From Salinisphaera aquimarina (GTDB lineage: Bacteria; Pseudomonadota; Gammaproteobacteria; Nevskiales; Salinisphaeraceae), in the NCBI RefSeq assembly GCF_042643355.1, contig NZ_JBHRSS010000008.1, forward strand, positions 248,001 to 312,000: a DNA stretch of 64,000 bases, read 5' to 3'. The notes under the pieces are model-generated. The model was given only the letters and a program-made list of their open reading frames with translations. It was not told where the DNA came from and searched no databases. Shown here piece by piece: positions 52,484 to 61,466 of the stretch (its first letter is position 1; each line of letters opens with the position of its first letter). A program made the translations under genes and the position numbers.

Positions 52484-53209
52484 CTATGCCCGGCTCGTTC
52501 GCGTCGCCGACGGCAGGCGCCCGAAGCGACGCTCGCGCTGAGCGAACCAGTCGAGCGCATCGCGCAGGCTCTCGGCGTCGAAATCCGGCCACAGCCGATC
52601 GGTGAAATACAGTTCGCTGTAGGCCAGATCCCAGAGCAGAAAATTGCTTATCCGGCGCTCACCGCCAGTACGGATGAACAGATCCGGCTCGCCGAAACGA
52701 TGCAGGCTCAGGTGCTGCGCCATCGCCTCCGCGGTGATGGTCTCCGGCGTCAGATCGTCATCGAGACAGGCCTGTGCACAGGCGCGCGCGGCCTGAACCA
52801 TGTCCCAGCGCCCGCCGTAGTCGACCGCGATGACCAGATCCAGCGTTGCATTGTTCTGGGTGCGCGCTTCGGCGTCGCGCATGTCGGACTGCAGGGCCTT
52901 GGAAAAGCGACTGCGATCACCGATGAAACTCAGGCGCACGCCGTTGTCGTGGAGCGCATCGATCTCGCGCCCTATGGTGCGCCGGAACAGATCCAGCAGC
53001 ACGCGCACCTCTGCCCTTGGTCGCTGCCAGTTTTCGCTGGAAAATGCGAACAATGTCAGGACTTTAACGCCGTTTCTTTGAGCGTTTTCCACAATCGATC
53101 GGGCGGATTTCGCGCCCGCGCGATGGCCGGCAGCCCGCGGCAGGCCGCGGGCGTTGGCCCAGCGTCCATTGCCGTCCATGATCACGGCGACGTGTCGGGG
53201 CGCGCTCAT
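52484..53209 (-). CDS. uppS: Undecaprenyl diphosphate synthase (cis-prenyltransferase)
   Basis: A 241-residue UppS that extends farnesyl diphosphate with isopentenyl diphosphate to the C55 carrier for peptidoglycan and O-antigen. The catalytic Asp is in VAVIMDGNGRWANARGLPR (Asp12), FAFSSENWQRP is conserved, and the IPP-binding end is DLFIRTGGERRISNFLLW, continuing to YSELYFTD. Its need for isoprenoid precursors matters here, because dxr, ispD and ispF are absent from their usual neighbouring positions. It lies 22 bases after frr. Confidence 0.97.
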   Translation of the reverse strand: MSAPRHVAVIMDGNGRWANARGLPRAAGHRAGAKSARSIVENAQRNGVKVLTLFAFSSENWQRPRAEVRVLLDLFRRTIGREIDALHDNGVRLSFIGDRSRFSKALQSDMRDAEARTQNNATLDLVIAVDYGGRWDMVQAARACAQACLDDDLTPETITAEAMAQHLSLHRFGEPDLFIRTGGERRISNFLLWDLAYSELYFTDRLWPDFDAESLRDALDWFAQRERRFGRLPSATRTSRA

Positions 53210-53231
53210 TGGTTTGGCCGGCTGATAGGAA

Positions 53232-53789
53232 TCAGACCGTCATGATTTCCTGCTCTTTATCCTCAAGCAGGCTGTCGATGCGATCGATATGTTTGTCGGT
53301 CAGCTGCTGGATACGGGTTTCGCCAGCGTGCTGATCATCCGAACTGATTTCCTTTTCGCTGACCAGTTCCTTGAGCGTGGAGTTCGCATCGCGACGGATA
53401 TTGCGAACCGCAACCCGGCCGTCCTCGGCCTCGGCGCGGATCACCTTGACCAGATCACGACGCCGGTCTTCGGTCAGTGGCGGCAGCACCACGCGAATGA
53501 CCTGCCCGGCCGTCGACGGATTGAGACCGAGGTCCGCGCTCATGATTGCCTTCTCGATCGGCTGCACCATGGTCTTTTCCCAGGGGTTGATGCTGATCGT
53601 GCGCGCATCCTCCACCGATACATTGGCGGCCTGGCTGATCGGCACCTGGGAGCCGTAGTAATCCACGGTGACATGGGCAAGCAGGCTGGTGCTCGCACGC
53701 CCGGTGCGGATCTTGCCGAAATTGTCGCGCATGACGTTGATCGTCTTTGCCATGCGCTGTTCGGCATCCTTGTAGATATCGTCAATCAT
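53232..53789 (-). CDS. frr: Ribosome recycling factor
   Basis: A 185-residue RRF, the standard length. The two-domain tRNA-like protein starts MIDDIYKDAEQRMAKTI and has the family segments IRTGRASTSLL, YYGSQVPISQAANVSV, INPWEKTMVQPIEKAI and VIRAEAEDGRVAVRNIRRDA. It splits post-termination ribosomes with EF-G. Its ATG overlaps the pyrH stop by four bases (ATGA). In E. coli dxr follows frr; here uppS follows after 22 bases. Confidence 0.98.
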   Translation of the reverse strand: MIDDIYKDAEQRMAKTINVMRDNFGKIRTGRASTSLLAHVTVDYYGSQVPISQAANVSVEDARTISINPWEKTMVQPIEKAIMSADLGLNPSTAGQVIRVVLPPLTEDRRRDLVKVIRAEAEDGRVAVRNIRRDANSTLKELVSEKEISSDDQHAGETRIQQLTDKHIDRIDSLLEDKEQEIMTV

Positions 53790-54532
53790 CCGTCGTTTCT
53801 CGTCATGTTGTTGTCAACCAGCGTGCCGACATCCGCGCCGTCGACGATCCGTCTGAGATCGCCGGAGCGGTTGATATCGAACACACGCAGCGGCATGCCG
53901 TTGTCGCGACAGAGCACGATCGCCGTGGTGTCCATCACCGCAAGACGCTGATCGATGACTTCGTCGTAGGTCAGATGCGTATAGCGCTTGGCGCTGGCGT
54001 CACGCATCGGGTCGGCGCTGTAGATGCCGTCGACCTTGGTGGCCTTGAGCATCAGATCGGCGTTGATCTCGATGGCACGCAGACTGGCCGCGGAATCGGT
54101 GGTGAAGAACGGATTGCCGGTACCGGCCGCAAAGATGACGACCCGTCCCTTTTCCAGATGGCGGATCGCGCGGCGGCGAATATAGTCCTCGCACACCTGA
54201 TTGATACGAATGGCCGACATCACGCGTACGGTCATGCCGACGTTCTCGATCGCATCCTGCAGACCCAGCGCGTTGATGACCGTGGCCAGCATGCCCATCT
54301 GGTCGCCGGTGACCCGGTCCATGCCGTGTCCGGCCAGACCCATGCCGCGGAAGATATTGCCGCCACCCACGACCAGCGCAACCTGCACGCCGGCGTCGAT
54401 GAGGTCACGTATCTCGGCGGCCAGACGTGTCACCACATCGGCCGAAATACCATAGTCGGCCTGGCCCATGAGGGCCTCGCCGCTGAGCTTGAGCAATATG
54501 CGTCGATTGATCGGTTGGGTTTTCTTGCTCAT
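53786..54532 (-). CDS. pyrH: UMP kinase
   Basis: A 248-residue UMP kinase of the amino-acid-kinase fold. Start at 54532 gives MSKKTQPINRRILLKLSGEA, with the LKLSGEAL phosphate loop; the longer frame covers the tsf terminator and is not used. Other family parts are VVGGGNIFRG, DQMGMLATVINAL, TDSAASLRAIEINAD and KATKVDGIYSADP. The enzyme makes UDP, is activated by GTP and inhibited by UTP in the family. A strong terminator between tsf and pyrH means it should have its own promoter or depend on readthrough. Confidence 0.97.
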   Translation of the reverse strand: MSKKTQPINRRILLKLSGEALMGQADYGISADVVTRLAAEIRDLIDAGVQVALVVGGGNIFRGMGLAGHGMDRVTGDQMGMLATVINALGLQDAIENVGMTVRVMSAIRINQVCEDYIRRRAIRHLEKGRVVIFAAGTGNPFFTTDSAASLRAIEINADLMLKATKVDGIYSADPMRDASAKRYTHLTYDEVIDQRLAVMDTTAIVLCRDNGMPLRVFDINRSGDLRRIVDGADVGTLVDNNMTRNDG

Positions 54533-54616
54533 CGACTCTTGATTGCATCCGGCAACATGGGCGGCTCCTGGCCAGCGAACGATAACAGTGCACGCGTTAG
54601 ACAAACAGCGGCAGAC

Positions 54617-54647
54617 AAAAAAATGGCCGACTGCTAAGCAGTCGGCC
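54617..54647 (-). terminator. Rho-independent terminator after tsf
   Basis: GGCCGACTGC (54625-54634) pairs with GCAGTCGGCC (54638-54647) around TAA. On the minus strand the stem is followed by ATTTTTTT, 9 bases after the tsf stop codon. It divides rpsB-tsf from pyrH and the downstream array. Confidence 0.92.
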
Positions 54648-54656
54648 GGTAGCCCA

Positions 54657-55538
54657 TCAGGCCGTTTTCTCGGCTTGCGCCTTGACCTCGGCCGCAAAGT
54701 CTTCCTGTTTTTTCTCGATACCCTCGCCCACTTCGACACGGGCAAAGTCGGTCACGGTGGCGCCGTGCTGCTTGCACAGCTTTTCGACCGTGACGTCCGG
54801 ATCCTTCACGAACGGCTGACCCATGAGCGTGATCTCGGCGAGATACTTGCGCAGCCGGCCTTCGACCATCTTTTCGATGATCTCTTCCGGCTTGCCGCTG
54901 TCCCGTGCCTGAGCCATGAACAACTCTTTCTCGGCGTCACGCGTGGCCTGGGGCACATCATCCGCGGACAGATGCGCCGGCGAGGTCGCCGCCACGTGCA
55001 TGGCCAGATCGCGGGCCAGGGCCTGGTCGCCACCGGTCAACGCCACGGCACTGCCGATACGCGCGCCGTGCATATAGACGTCGAGCGTGCCGGCGCCGGC
55101 TTCGATACGGCGAAAACGACGGATGCTGATGTTCTCGCCCAGCTTGGCCACCAACGCACGACGGCGTGCGTCCAGGCTTTCGCCATCCATCTCGATGGCC
55201 GCCAGCGCGTCCACATCGGCCGGCGCATGCTCGAGCGCGGCTTGCGCAACGCTATCGGCAAAACCGATGAAGTCTTCGTTCTGGCCGACGAAATCGGTCT
55301 CGCAGTTGACTTCCAGCAGTACGGCCGTGGTCTGATCGGACGACACCGCGGTCGCGATCCGGCCTTCGGCGGCCACGCGGCCGGCTTTCTTGTCGGCCTT
55401 GGCCAGGCCTTCACGACGCATGTTGTCGGCCGCGGCGTCGATATCGCCGTCGGTCGCCACCAGTGCCTTCTTGCACTCCATCATGCCCGCGCCGGTGCGT
55501 TCTCTAAGCTCTTTCACGAGAGCTGCACTAATCGCCAT
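54657..55538 (-). CDS. tsf: Translation elongation factor Ts
   Basis: A 293-residue EF-Ts, the nucleotide exchange factor of EF-Tu. The N-terminal UBA-like module contains VKELRERTGAGMMECKKAL, and the core shows TDFVGQNEDF (the T-D-F-V motif that touches EF-Tu), HVAATSPAHLSADDVP, and VEKLCKQHGATVTDFARVEV near the end. Length and order are typical. It follows rpsB by 68 bases with a hairpin between, and is followed by a strong terminator. Confidence 0.98.
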   Translation of the reverse strand: MAISAALVKELRERTGAGMMECKKALVATDGDIDAAADNMRREGLAKADKKAGRVAAEGRIATAVSSDQTTAVLLEVNCETDFVGQNEDFIGFADSVAQAALEHAPADVDALAAIEMDGESLDARRRALVAKLGENISIRRFRRIEAGAGTLDVYMHGARIGSAVALTGGDQALARDLAMHVAATSPAHLSADDVPQATRDAEKELFMAQARDSGKPEEIIEKMVEGRLRKYLAEITLMGQPFVKDPDVTVEKLCKQHGATVTDFARVEVGEGIEKKQEDFAAEVKAQAEKTA

Positions 55539-55565
55539 GATTCTTTACTCCGAATAATAGGATAG

Positions 55566-55597
55566 CCGTGCCGCCGCTCATTCAAGGGGCGGCACGG
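55566..55597 (-). promoter_or_regulatory. Hairpin between rpsB and tsf
   Basis: CCGTGCCGCC (55566-55575) and GGCGGCACGG (55588-55597) form a perfect 10-bp stem with a 12-base loop, between the rpsB stop and the tsf start. There is no T run after it on the minus strand, so it may be an attenuator or a processing site that sets the S2 to EF-Ts ratio. Confidence 0.5.
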
Positions 55598-55606
55598 GCA
55601 TTCTGT

Positions 55607-56518
55607 TTACTTATCCGCCTGCTCGGGATCCGACGTCTTGGGCGCCTCCGAGGGCACGGCAGCCACGTCGCCCAGCGACGCGGTGGCCGTCGGCTCGGAT
55701 TCGCCGTCGGATTCCTGGAGCACGGAATTCTGGGTGGCTTCACTGGCCGCCGCGGCTTCGGCCGGCTTGCCCGGCGCATGGGCCGCGCCCTGCTCCTGGA
55801 CTTCGACCACATCGCCAGCACCGGTGAAATCACCCTTGCTGCCACGACCGGCGAGCACGGCATCGGCCACCATTTCGGTATAGATGCGGATCGCGCGGAT
55901 CGCGTCGTCGTTACCCGGGATCACCACGTCGATGCCTTCCGGCGAGCAGTTGGTGTCGACCACCGCGATCACCGGAATGCCGAGCTTGCGCGCTTCGTCC
56001 ACGGCAATCTTCTCGAAGCCGACGTCGACGATGAACAGGGCGTCCGGCAGGCTGGTCATTTCCTTGATGCCACCGATGCCCCGCTCGAGCTTGTCGCGCT
56101 CGCGATGCAGATCGAGACCTTCGCGCTTGTTGAGCTTGAGGATCGAGCCGTCCTCGATCATCTTCTCCAGGTCGTGCAGACGCTGGATCGAGTTCTTGAC
56201 GGTCTTGAAGTTGGTGAGCATGCCGCCCAGCCAACGATGGTTCACGAACGGCATGCCGCAGCGCTCGGCCTGCTTGCCGATCGCTTCGCGCGCCGCGCGC
56301 TTGGTGCCCACGAACATCACGTTGCCGCCGTTGGCGGACAGGCGACTGATATAGTTGTAGGCGTCCTTGAAGAGCGGCAGTGTCTCTTCCAGGTTGATGA
56401 TATGGATCTTGTTGCGATGGCCGAAGATATAAGGGGCCATCTTGGGGTTCCAGTAACGGGTGCGGTGGCCGAAATGGACCCCCGCCTCGAGCAACTGGCG
56501 CATGCTGATCTGACTCAT
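55607..56518 (-). CDS. rpsB: Small ribosomal subunit protein uS2
   Basis: A 303-residue S2 protein. The first 240 residues are canonical: MRQLLEAGVHFGHRTRYWNP, IINLEETLPLFKDAYNYI, GTKRAAREAIGKQAERCGMP, NHRWLGGMLTNFKTVKNSI and GIPVIAVVDTNCSPEGIDVV. The E. coli protein ends near residue 241; here about 60-70 further residues follow, rich in Ala, Glu, Ser, Pro and Asp, with no hydrophobic core. This tail is likely disordered and acidic. The start at 56518 is in register with other S2 proteins; the longer frame is not used. Confidence 0.97.
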   Translation of the reverse strand: MSQISMRQLLEAGVHFGHRTRYWNPKMAPYIFGHRNKIHIINLEETLPLFKDAYNYISRLSANGGNVMFVGTKRAAREAIGKQAERCGMPFVNHRWLGGMLTNFKTVKNSIQRLHDLEKMIEDGSILKLNKREGLDLHRERDKLERGIGGIKEMTSLPDALFIVDVGFEKIAVDEARKLGIPVIAVVDTNCSPEGIDVVIPGNDDAIRAIRIYTEMVADAVLAGRGSKGDFTGAGDVVEVQEQGAAHAPGKPAEAAAASEATQNSVLQESDGESEPTATASLGDVAAVPSEAPKTSDPEQADK

Positions 56519-56752
56519 GGATTTTCTCCGGGTTGTGCCTCCGCGCATCCCATGAAACAACCCTTGCGGGCACCCCGTTTCATGTGTCGATACGCGTGTG
56601 GATTATTGCTACAGATTTAAGCGGCTGAACCGCCTTTTTTCGCGCCGCATTGCCGCGAACGCGAGCGGTTTATACCATAGCCGCCCCGATCAGGCTACCG
56701 CCGACGCCCAAATCGGCTACAAATTTACCGTGTTTACAAGGAAAGCAACGCC
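56519..56752. other. Divergent promoter region of rpsB and map
   Basis: A 234-base region between divergent genes. On the minus strand TATAAA (56674-56669) is a fair -10 for rpsB, followed by a GC-rich discriminator (CCGCTCGCG), a feature of stringently controlled ribosomal promoters; its -35 is poor. The resulting leader of about 145 bases could hold an S2 autoregulatory site, which I could not confirm. On the plus strand a short GCGG/CCGC stem (56621-56633) with a T run follows no known gene. Confidence 0.45.
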
Positions 56753-57517
56753 ATGAGCGTGACCATAAAAACGCCCGAGGAACAGGACAGGATGCGCGTG
56801 GCGGGACGCCTCGCCGCGCAGGTCCTGGACATGATCACTCCTTACGTCGAGCCGGGCGTGACCACCGACGAGCTCAATCAGCGCTGTCACGATTTCATGG
56901 TCGACGAACTGGGCACCACGCCCGCCCCGCTCAATTATCACGGCTTCCCCAAGTCCATCTGTACCTCGATAAACCACGTCGTCTGCCACGGCATTCCCGG
57001 CGACAAGAAGCTGAAGAAAGGCGACGCGGTCAATATCGACGTCACCCTGATAAAGGACGGCTACCACGGCGACTCTTCGCGCATGTATTTCGCAGGCGAG
57101 GCGTCGATCAAGGCCCGGCGCCTGTCGGACATCGCCAAGGCCGCCATGTATGAAGGCATCGAAGCGGTGCGCCCCGGCGCCACGCTCGGTGATATCGGCG
57201 CGGTGATCCAGGAGTATGTGGAATCGCGTCGCTGCGCGGTGGTGCGCGAATACTGTGGTCACGGCATCGGCCTGGGCTTTCATGAAGAACCCCAGGTCCT
57301 GCACTACGGCAAGGCCGGCAGCGGCCTGCGCCTGGAATCCGGCATGACTTTCACGATCGAGCCGATGGTCAATGCCGGCAAGCGCCACGTGAAAGTGCTG
57401 CCGGACGGCTGGACCGTGGTCACCAAGGACCACTCCCTGTCGGCGCAGTGGGAGCACACCGTGCTGGTCACCGACGATGGCGTCGAGATACTCACCCCCA
57501 GCCAGATCGTGGCCTAG
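56753..57517 (+). CDS. map: Type I methionine aminopeptidase
   Basis: A 254-residue enzyme that removes the initiator methionine from new proteins. The five metal ligands are all visible: Asp in VNIDVTLIKDGYHGDSSRMY (both Asp of the pair), His in EYCGHGIGLGFHEEP, Glu in FTIEPMVNAG, and Glu in SAQWEHTVLVTDDG. It starts a plus-strand unit; glnD follows after 6 bases. A divergent rpsB-map arrangement is conserved in gammaproteobacteria. Confidence 0.98.
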   Translation: MSVTIKTPEEQDRMRVAGRLAAQVLDMITPYVEPGVTTDELNQRCHDFMVDELGTTPAPLNYHGFPKSICTSINHVVCHGIPGDKKLKKGDAVNIDVTLIKDGYHGDSSRMYFAGEASIKARRLSDIAKAAMYEGIEAVRPGATLGDIGAVIQEYVESRRCAVVREYCGHGIGLGFHEEPQVLHYGKAGSGLRLESGMTFTIEPMVNAGKRHVKVLPDGWTVVTKDHSLSAQWEHTVLVTDDGVEILTPSQIVA

Positions 57518-57523
57518 GCCCTG

Positions 57524-60196
57524 ATGGCCACTACCGCCGCTACCGCGGGCTCCGCCTACACCGGCCTGGGTGACTGGGCAGCCTTTCTCGACAGCGTTGC
57601 CCAGGTCGACGCCCGCAAGATCGCGCCGGCAAGAGACAAGCTCAACGACGGCAAGGCCCGTATTGCCGACGCGTTTCGTACCGGCGCCCATGTGGACATG
57701 CTGGTGGGCGCGCGCAGCGATCTGGTCGATGCGGTGCTGGTCAATGCCTGGCAGGCGCTGGTCGATACCCAGGATGCCTGTCTGGTTGCGGTGGGCGGCT
57801 ATGGGCGCGGCGAACTGCTGCCGCACTCGGATATCGATCTGTTGATCCTCTATCGCGACGGCCGCCTCGATACGGTCGGCTCCGCGCTCGAGGGCTTTCT
57901 GACCTATCTGTGGGATGTCGGGCTCGAAATCGGCCACAGCGTGCGCTCGCCCGCCGAATGCGCCGAGCAGGCCGCCGGCGATATCACGATCATGACCAAC
58001 CTGATGGAGTCGCGCACCCTGGCCGGTGACCCGGCACTGTTCGCCGCCATGCGTGCCGCTACCTCGGCCGAGCATATCTGGTCGTCCGCGGATTTCTTCA
58101 AGGCCAAAGTGGACGAACAGCAGACTCGCCACGCACGCTACGACGAGACCGCGTTCAAGCTCGAACCCAATACCAAGGAATCCCCCGGCGGCCTGCGCGA
58201 TATCCAGACCATCGCCTGGGTCGCCAAGCGGCAGTTCGCCACTCAGACGCTCGATGGCCTCGTCGACTACGGCTTTCTGAGCGCGCGCGAGTTCACCGAA
58301 CTGCGACGCGGCCAGGCCTTCCTCTGGCGGGTGCGCTTTGCCCTGCACACACTCACCGACCGCGCCGAAGACCGGCTGCTGTTCGATCATCAGATCCAGA
58401 TTTCGCAGATGCTGGGCTACGAGGACAAGGAAAACAGCCTCGCCGTCGAACAGTTCATGCAGCGTTATTATCGCAATATCAAGGCACTATCGGCACTAAA
58501 CGATATTTTGCTTCAACTGTTCTCGGAGGCGATCCTGCATCTGGGCGAAAGCGAACGGCCACGGCCGATCAACGAGCGTTTTCAGTCGCGTCACGGTTTC
58601 ATCGAAGTCACCTCCGACAGCGTGTTCGCCGCCACGCCCAGCGCCCTGCTCGAGATCTTCTATCTCATGCAGACACGCCCTCGCCTGACCGGCATTCGCG
58701 CGCACACCCTGCGGCTGATGCGTCGGGATCGTCATCTTATAGACGAAACATTCAGAAATTCATTACATTGCCGCCGATTATTCACTGAAATTCTGCGTCA
58801 GCGCGGCGGCGTCACCCGGGCCCTGCGACGCATGAACCGGTACGGCATCCTCGGCCGTTATCTGCCCAACTTCGGCAAGATCATCGGCCGCATGCAGTAC
58901 GACCTGTTCCACACCCTGACGGTCGACGAACACACGCTGTTCGTGATCCGGAACCTGCGCCGACTGGCGCTGCCGCGTTTCGACCACGAACTGCCTTTCG
59001 CCAGCGAACTGATGCAGTCGCTCAACAAGCCACAGATTCTCTATATTGCCGGGCTCATGCACGACATCGCCAAGGGCCGCGGTGGCGATCACTCCGAGCT
59101 GGGGGCGGTCGACGCGCGTGCATTCTGTGAAACCCACGGCATCTCCTCTGACGATACCGATCTGGTGTGCTGGCTGGTGCGCCAGCATCTACTCATGTCG
59201 ATGACCGCGCAGCGACGCGATATCAACGATGTACTGGTGGTCAACGAGTTCGCCCGCGAAGTGCGCAGCCGCGAACGCCTGGACCGGCTGTTCCTGCTCA
59301 CCGTGTGCGATATCCGGGCCACCAATCCCAATCTGTGGAACTCCTGGAAGGAAAGCCTGCTGGTCGATCTGTACACCAATACCCGGCGTGCGATCGAACG
59401 CGGCCTGGACGACCCGCTCGACGAAGACGAGCTGATTGCCGAAACCCGCAGTGCGGCCGCCGCAATGTTGACCCGCAGCAAGGTCAATACGCCGCATTTC
59501 AAGGCCGTATGGGCACGCTTCGAACCGGATTACTTCCTGCGCCACAGCCCCGAGGAGATCGCCCGCCAGACACGCGCCATCGTCACCCACGACGGCGACG
59601 GGCCACTGGTATCGCTGTCACATATCGGCGATCAGGGCACGACCCTGTTCGTCTATACCCGGGATCGCGACTATCTGTTCGGCGTGACCACCGGCGTGCT
59701 CGCGCAGCTGGGTCTGTCGATTCTCGACGCCCGCATCAACAGCACCCGCGACGACTACACCCTCGATACCTATGTCGTCTGTGACGAACACGGCGGTGCG
59801 ATCACCGAAGAGTTTCGCCTGCGAGAGGTCGAGGCCGCGCTCGCCGAGGCGATCGCCGACCCGGCGGTGGAGAGCATCGATGTCACCCGCCGGGCCTCAC
59901 GACGCAGCCGCTATTTCAACGTGCCAACCCAGATCTATTTCAGCCAGGCCACCGAGCGCGCCTCCACGGTCATGGAAGTGATCACGGCCGACCGGCCCGG
60001 CCTGCTGTCGATCATCGGCGACGTGTTTCATGAATTCGGCATCGTCATCGAAACCGCCAAGATTGCGACCATCGGCGAACGCGCCGAAGACGTGTTCTTC
60101 ATCACCAATCAGGATCACGAGCCCCTGAGCGACCGCAGCTTCGTGCACGAACTGCGACGCACGCTCACGCTCGAACTGGACAAAAGCGGCCCATGA
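57524..60196 (+). CDS. glnD: Bifunctional PII uridylyltransferase/uridylyl-removing enzyme
   Basis: An 890-residue GlnD, the same length as in E. coli. The nucleotidyltransferase motif is VGGYGRGELLPHSDIDLLIL (about 89-108, G-G-x-G-R-x-E-L and S-D-I-D). The GlnD linker follows, then the HD hydrolase domain with LMHDIAKGRGGDHSELGAVD (about 508-527). Two ACT domains close the protein (TTLFVYTRDRDYLFGVTTGV and MEVITADRPGLLSIIGDVFH), which sense glutamine. It uridylylates and deuridylylates PII according to nitrogen state. It overlaps dapC by four bases. Confidence 0.97.
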   Translation: MATTAATAGSAYTGLGDWAAFLDSVAQVDARKIAPARDKLNDGKARIADAFRTGAHVDMLVGARSDLVDAVLVNAWQALVDTQDACLVAVGGYGRGELLPHSDIDLLILYRDGRLDTVGSALEGFLTYLWDVGLEIGHSVRSPAECAEQAAGDITIMTNLMESRTLAGDPALFAAMRAATSAEHIWSSADFFKAKVDEQQTRHARYDETAFKLEPNTKESPGGLRDIQTIAWVAKRQFATQTLDGLVDYGFLSAREFTELRRGQAFLWRVRFALHTLTDRAEDRLLFDHQIQISQMLGYEDKENSLAVEQFMQRYYRNIKALSALNDILLQLFSEAILHLGESERPRPINERFQSRHGFIEVTSDSVFAATPSALLEIFYLMQTRPRLTGIRAHTLRLMRRDRHLIDETFRNSLHCRRLFTEILRQRGGVTRALRRMNRYGILGRYLPNFGKIIGRMQYDLFHTLTVDEHTLFVIRNLRRLALPRFDHELPFASELMQSLNKPQILYIAGLMHDIAKGRGGDHSELGAVDARAFCETHGISSDDTDLVCWLVRQHLLMSMTAQRRDINDVLVVNEFAREVRSRERLDRLFLLTVCDIRATNPNLWNSWKESLLVDLYTNTRRAIERGLDDPLDEDELIAETRSAAAAMLTRSKVNTPHFKAVWARFEPDYFLRHSPEEIARQTRAIVTHDGDGPLVSLSHIGDQGTTLFVYTRDRDYLFGVTTGVLAQLGLSILDARINSTRDDYTLDTYVVCDEHGGAITEEFRLREVEAALAEAIADPAVESIDVTRRASRRSRYFNVPTQIYFSQATERASTVMEVITADRPGLLSIIGDVFHEFGIVIETAKIATIGERAEDVFFITNQDHEPLSDRSFVHELRRTLTLELDKSGP

Positions 60197-61398
60197 ACCC
60201 CTATCTAGACGCCCTGCAACCCTATCCCTTCGAGCGCCTGAGCGCGCTGCTGCGCGGGGTCGTGCCCAGCGCCGACCGTGACCCCATCTCGCTGGCCATC
60301 GGCGAACCACAGCATCCGGCCGCCGCCGTCGCGCGCGAAGCCCTGATCGAGCACCTCGACGGTATTTCGCACTATCCGCCGACCAAGGGCGGCGAAGCGC
60401 TGCGCAACGCGATCGCCGACTGGCTCGCAATGCGCTTTAACTTGCCTGCTCAGGCCATTGATCCAGAACACAATATACTGCCTGCCGCCGGCACGCGCGA
60501 AGCGCTGTTCTCGTTTGCCCAGACGATCGTCGATGCACGCCGGGCCGGCGCCGCGGTCGCCATGCCCAACCCGGGTTATCAGATATACGAAGGCGCCACG
60601 CTGCTGGCCGGCGCCCAGCCGCTCTATCTGCCCTGCCTGCCGGCAACGAATTTCCTCGCCGATCTGGACGCGCTGTCGGCAAGCGACTGGGACCGGGTGC
60701 AACTGCTCTATATCTGTTCGCCCGGCAACCCGACCGGCGCCGTCGCCGACCGCGATTACCTGCTGCGCGCGCTGGAGCTGGCCGAACGCCACGATTTCGT
60801 GATCGCCTCGGACGAGTGCTACAGCGAGATCTACGCCGATGAGAACGAGCCGCCGGTCGGGCTGCTCGATGTCGCCCATGCCAGCGGCCGCACCGACTTT
60901 GCCCGCTGTGTCGTCTTTCACAGCCTGTCCAAACGCTCGAACCTGCCCGGCCTGCGCTCCGGCTTCGTTGCCGGCGACGCCGAGTTGCTGGCCCAGTTTC
61001 TGCGCTATCGGACCTATCACGGCGCCACGCTGGGCGCGCACGTACAGGCGGCCAGCACAGCGGCCTGGCGCGACGAGACGCATGTACGCGAGAACCGCGC
61101 GCGCTACCGCGACAAATACAATGCCGTCATGCCGCTGATCACCGAATTCTGCGACGTCACGCGGCCGGCGGGCTCGTTCTATCTCTGGCCCGCCTTCGAC
61201 CACGACGACGAACAGCTGACCGTGAGTGCGCTGCGCGACGAGAATCTGCGCGTGGTGCCCGGCCGCTATCTGGCCCGCGAGATCGACGGGCTCAACCCGG
61301 GCGCGGGTCGCCTGCGGCTGTCGCTGGTGGCCGATACCGCCGGCTGTGTCGAAGCCGTCACCCGGCTGGCCCGGGTCTGCGAAACGACAACCGTCTAA
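60193..61398 (+). CDS. dapC: Succinyldiaminopimelate aminotransferase
   Basis: A 401-residue class I PLP aminotransferase of the DapC type. Visible are NPYLDALQPYPFERLSALL at the start, SLAIGEPQHPAA, the PGNPTG loop in ICSPGNPTGAVADRDYL, and the PLP lysine in FHSLSKRSNLPGLRSGFV. It makes N-succinyl-LL-diaminopimelate with glutamate as donor in the succinylase route to lysine and peptidoglycan. Its neighbours glnD, dapD and dapE support the call over other aminotransferases. Its ATG overlaps the glnD stop. Confidence 0.94.
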   Translation: MNPYLDALQPYPFERLSALLRGVVPSADRDPISLAIGEPQHPAAAVAREALIEHLDGISHYPPTKGGEALRNAIADWLAMRFNLPAQAIDPEHNILPAAGTREALFSFAQTIVDARRAGAAVAMPNPGYQIYEGATLLAGAQPLYLPCLPATNFLADLDALSASDWDRVQLLYICSPGNPTGAVADRDYLLRALELAERHDFVIASDECYSEIYADENEPPVGLLDVAHASGRTDFARCVVFHSLSKRSNLPGLRSGFVAGDAELLAQFLRYRTYHGATLGAHVQAASTAAWRDETHVRENRARYRDKYNAVMPLITEFCDVTRPAGSFYLWPAFDHDDEQLTVSALRDENLRVVPGRYLAREIDGLNPGAGRLRLSLVADTAGCVEAVTRLARVCETTTV

Positions 61399-61466
61399 GT
61401 TAGAATCCGCGCCAGTCAATCACGCGCGCCGGGGATCGGCGCGGCGTCCCAAAGCAAGGAACAGCA

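Noticed and set aside
56621..56640. Short stem with T run on the plus strand between rpsB and map
   Set aside because: The stem is only 4 bp and no plus-strand gene ends before it, so there is nothing to terminate.
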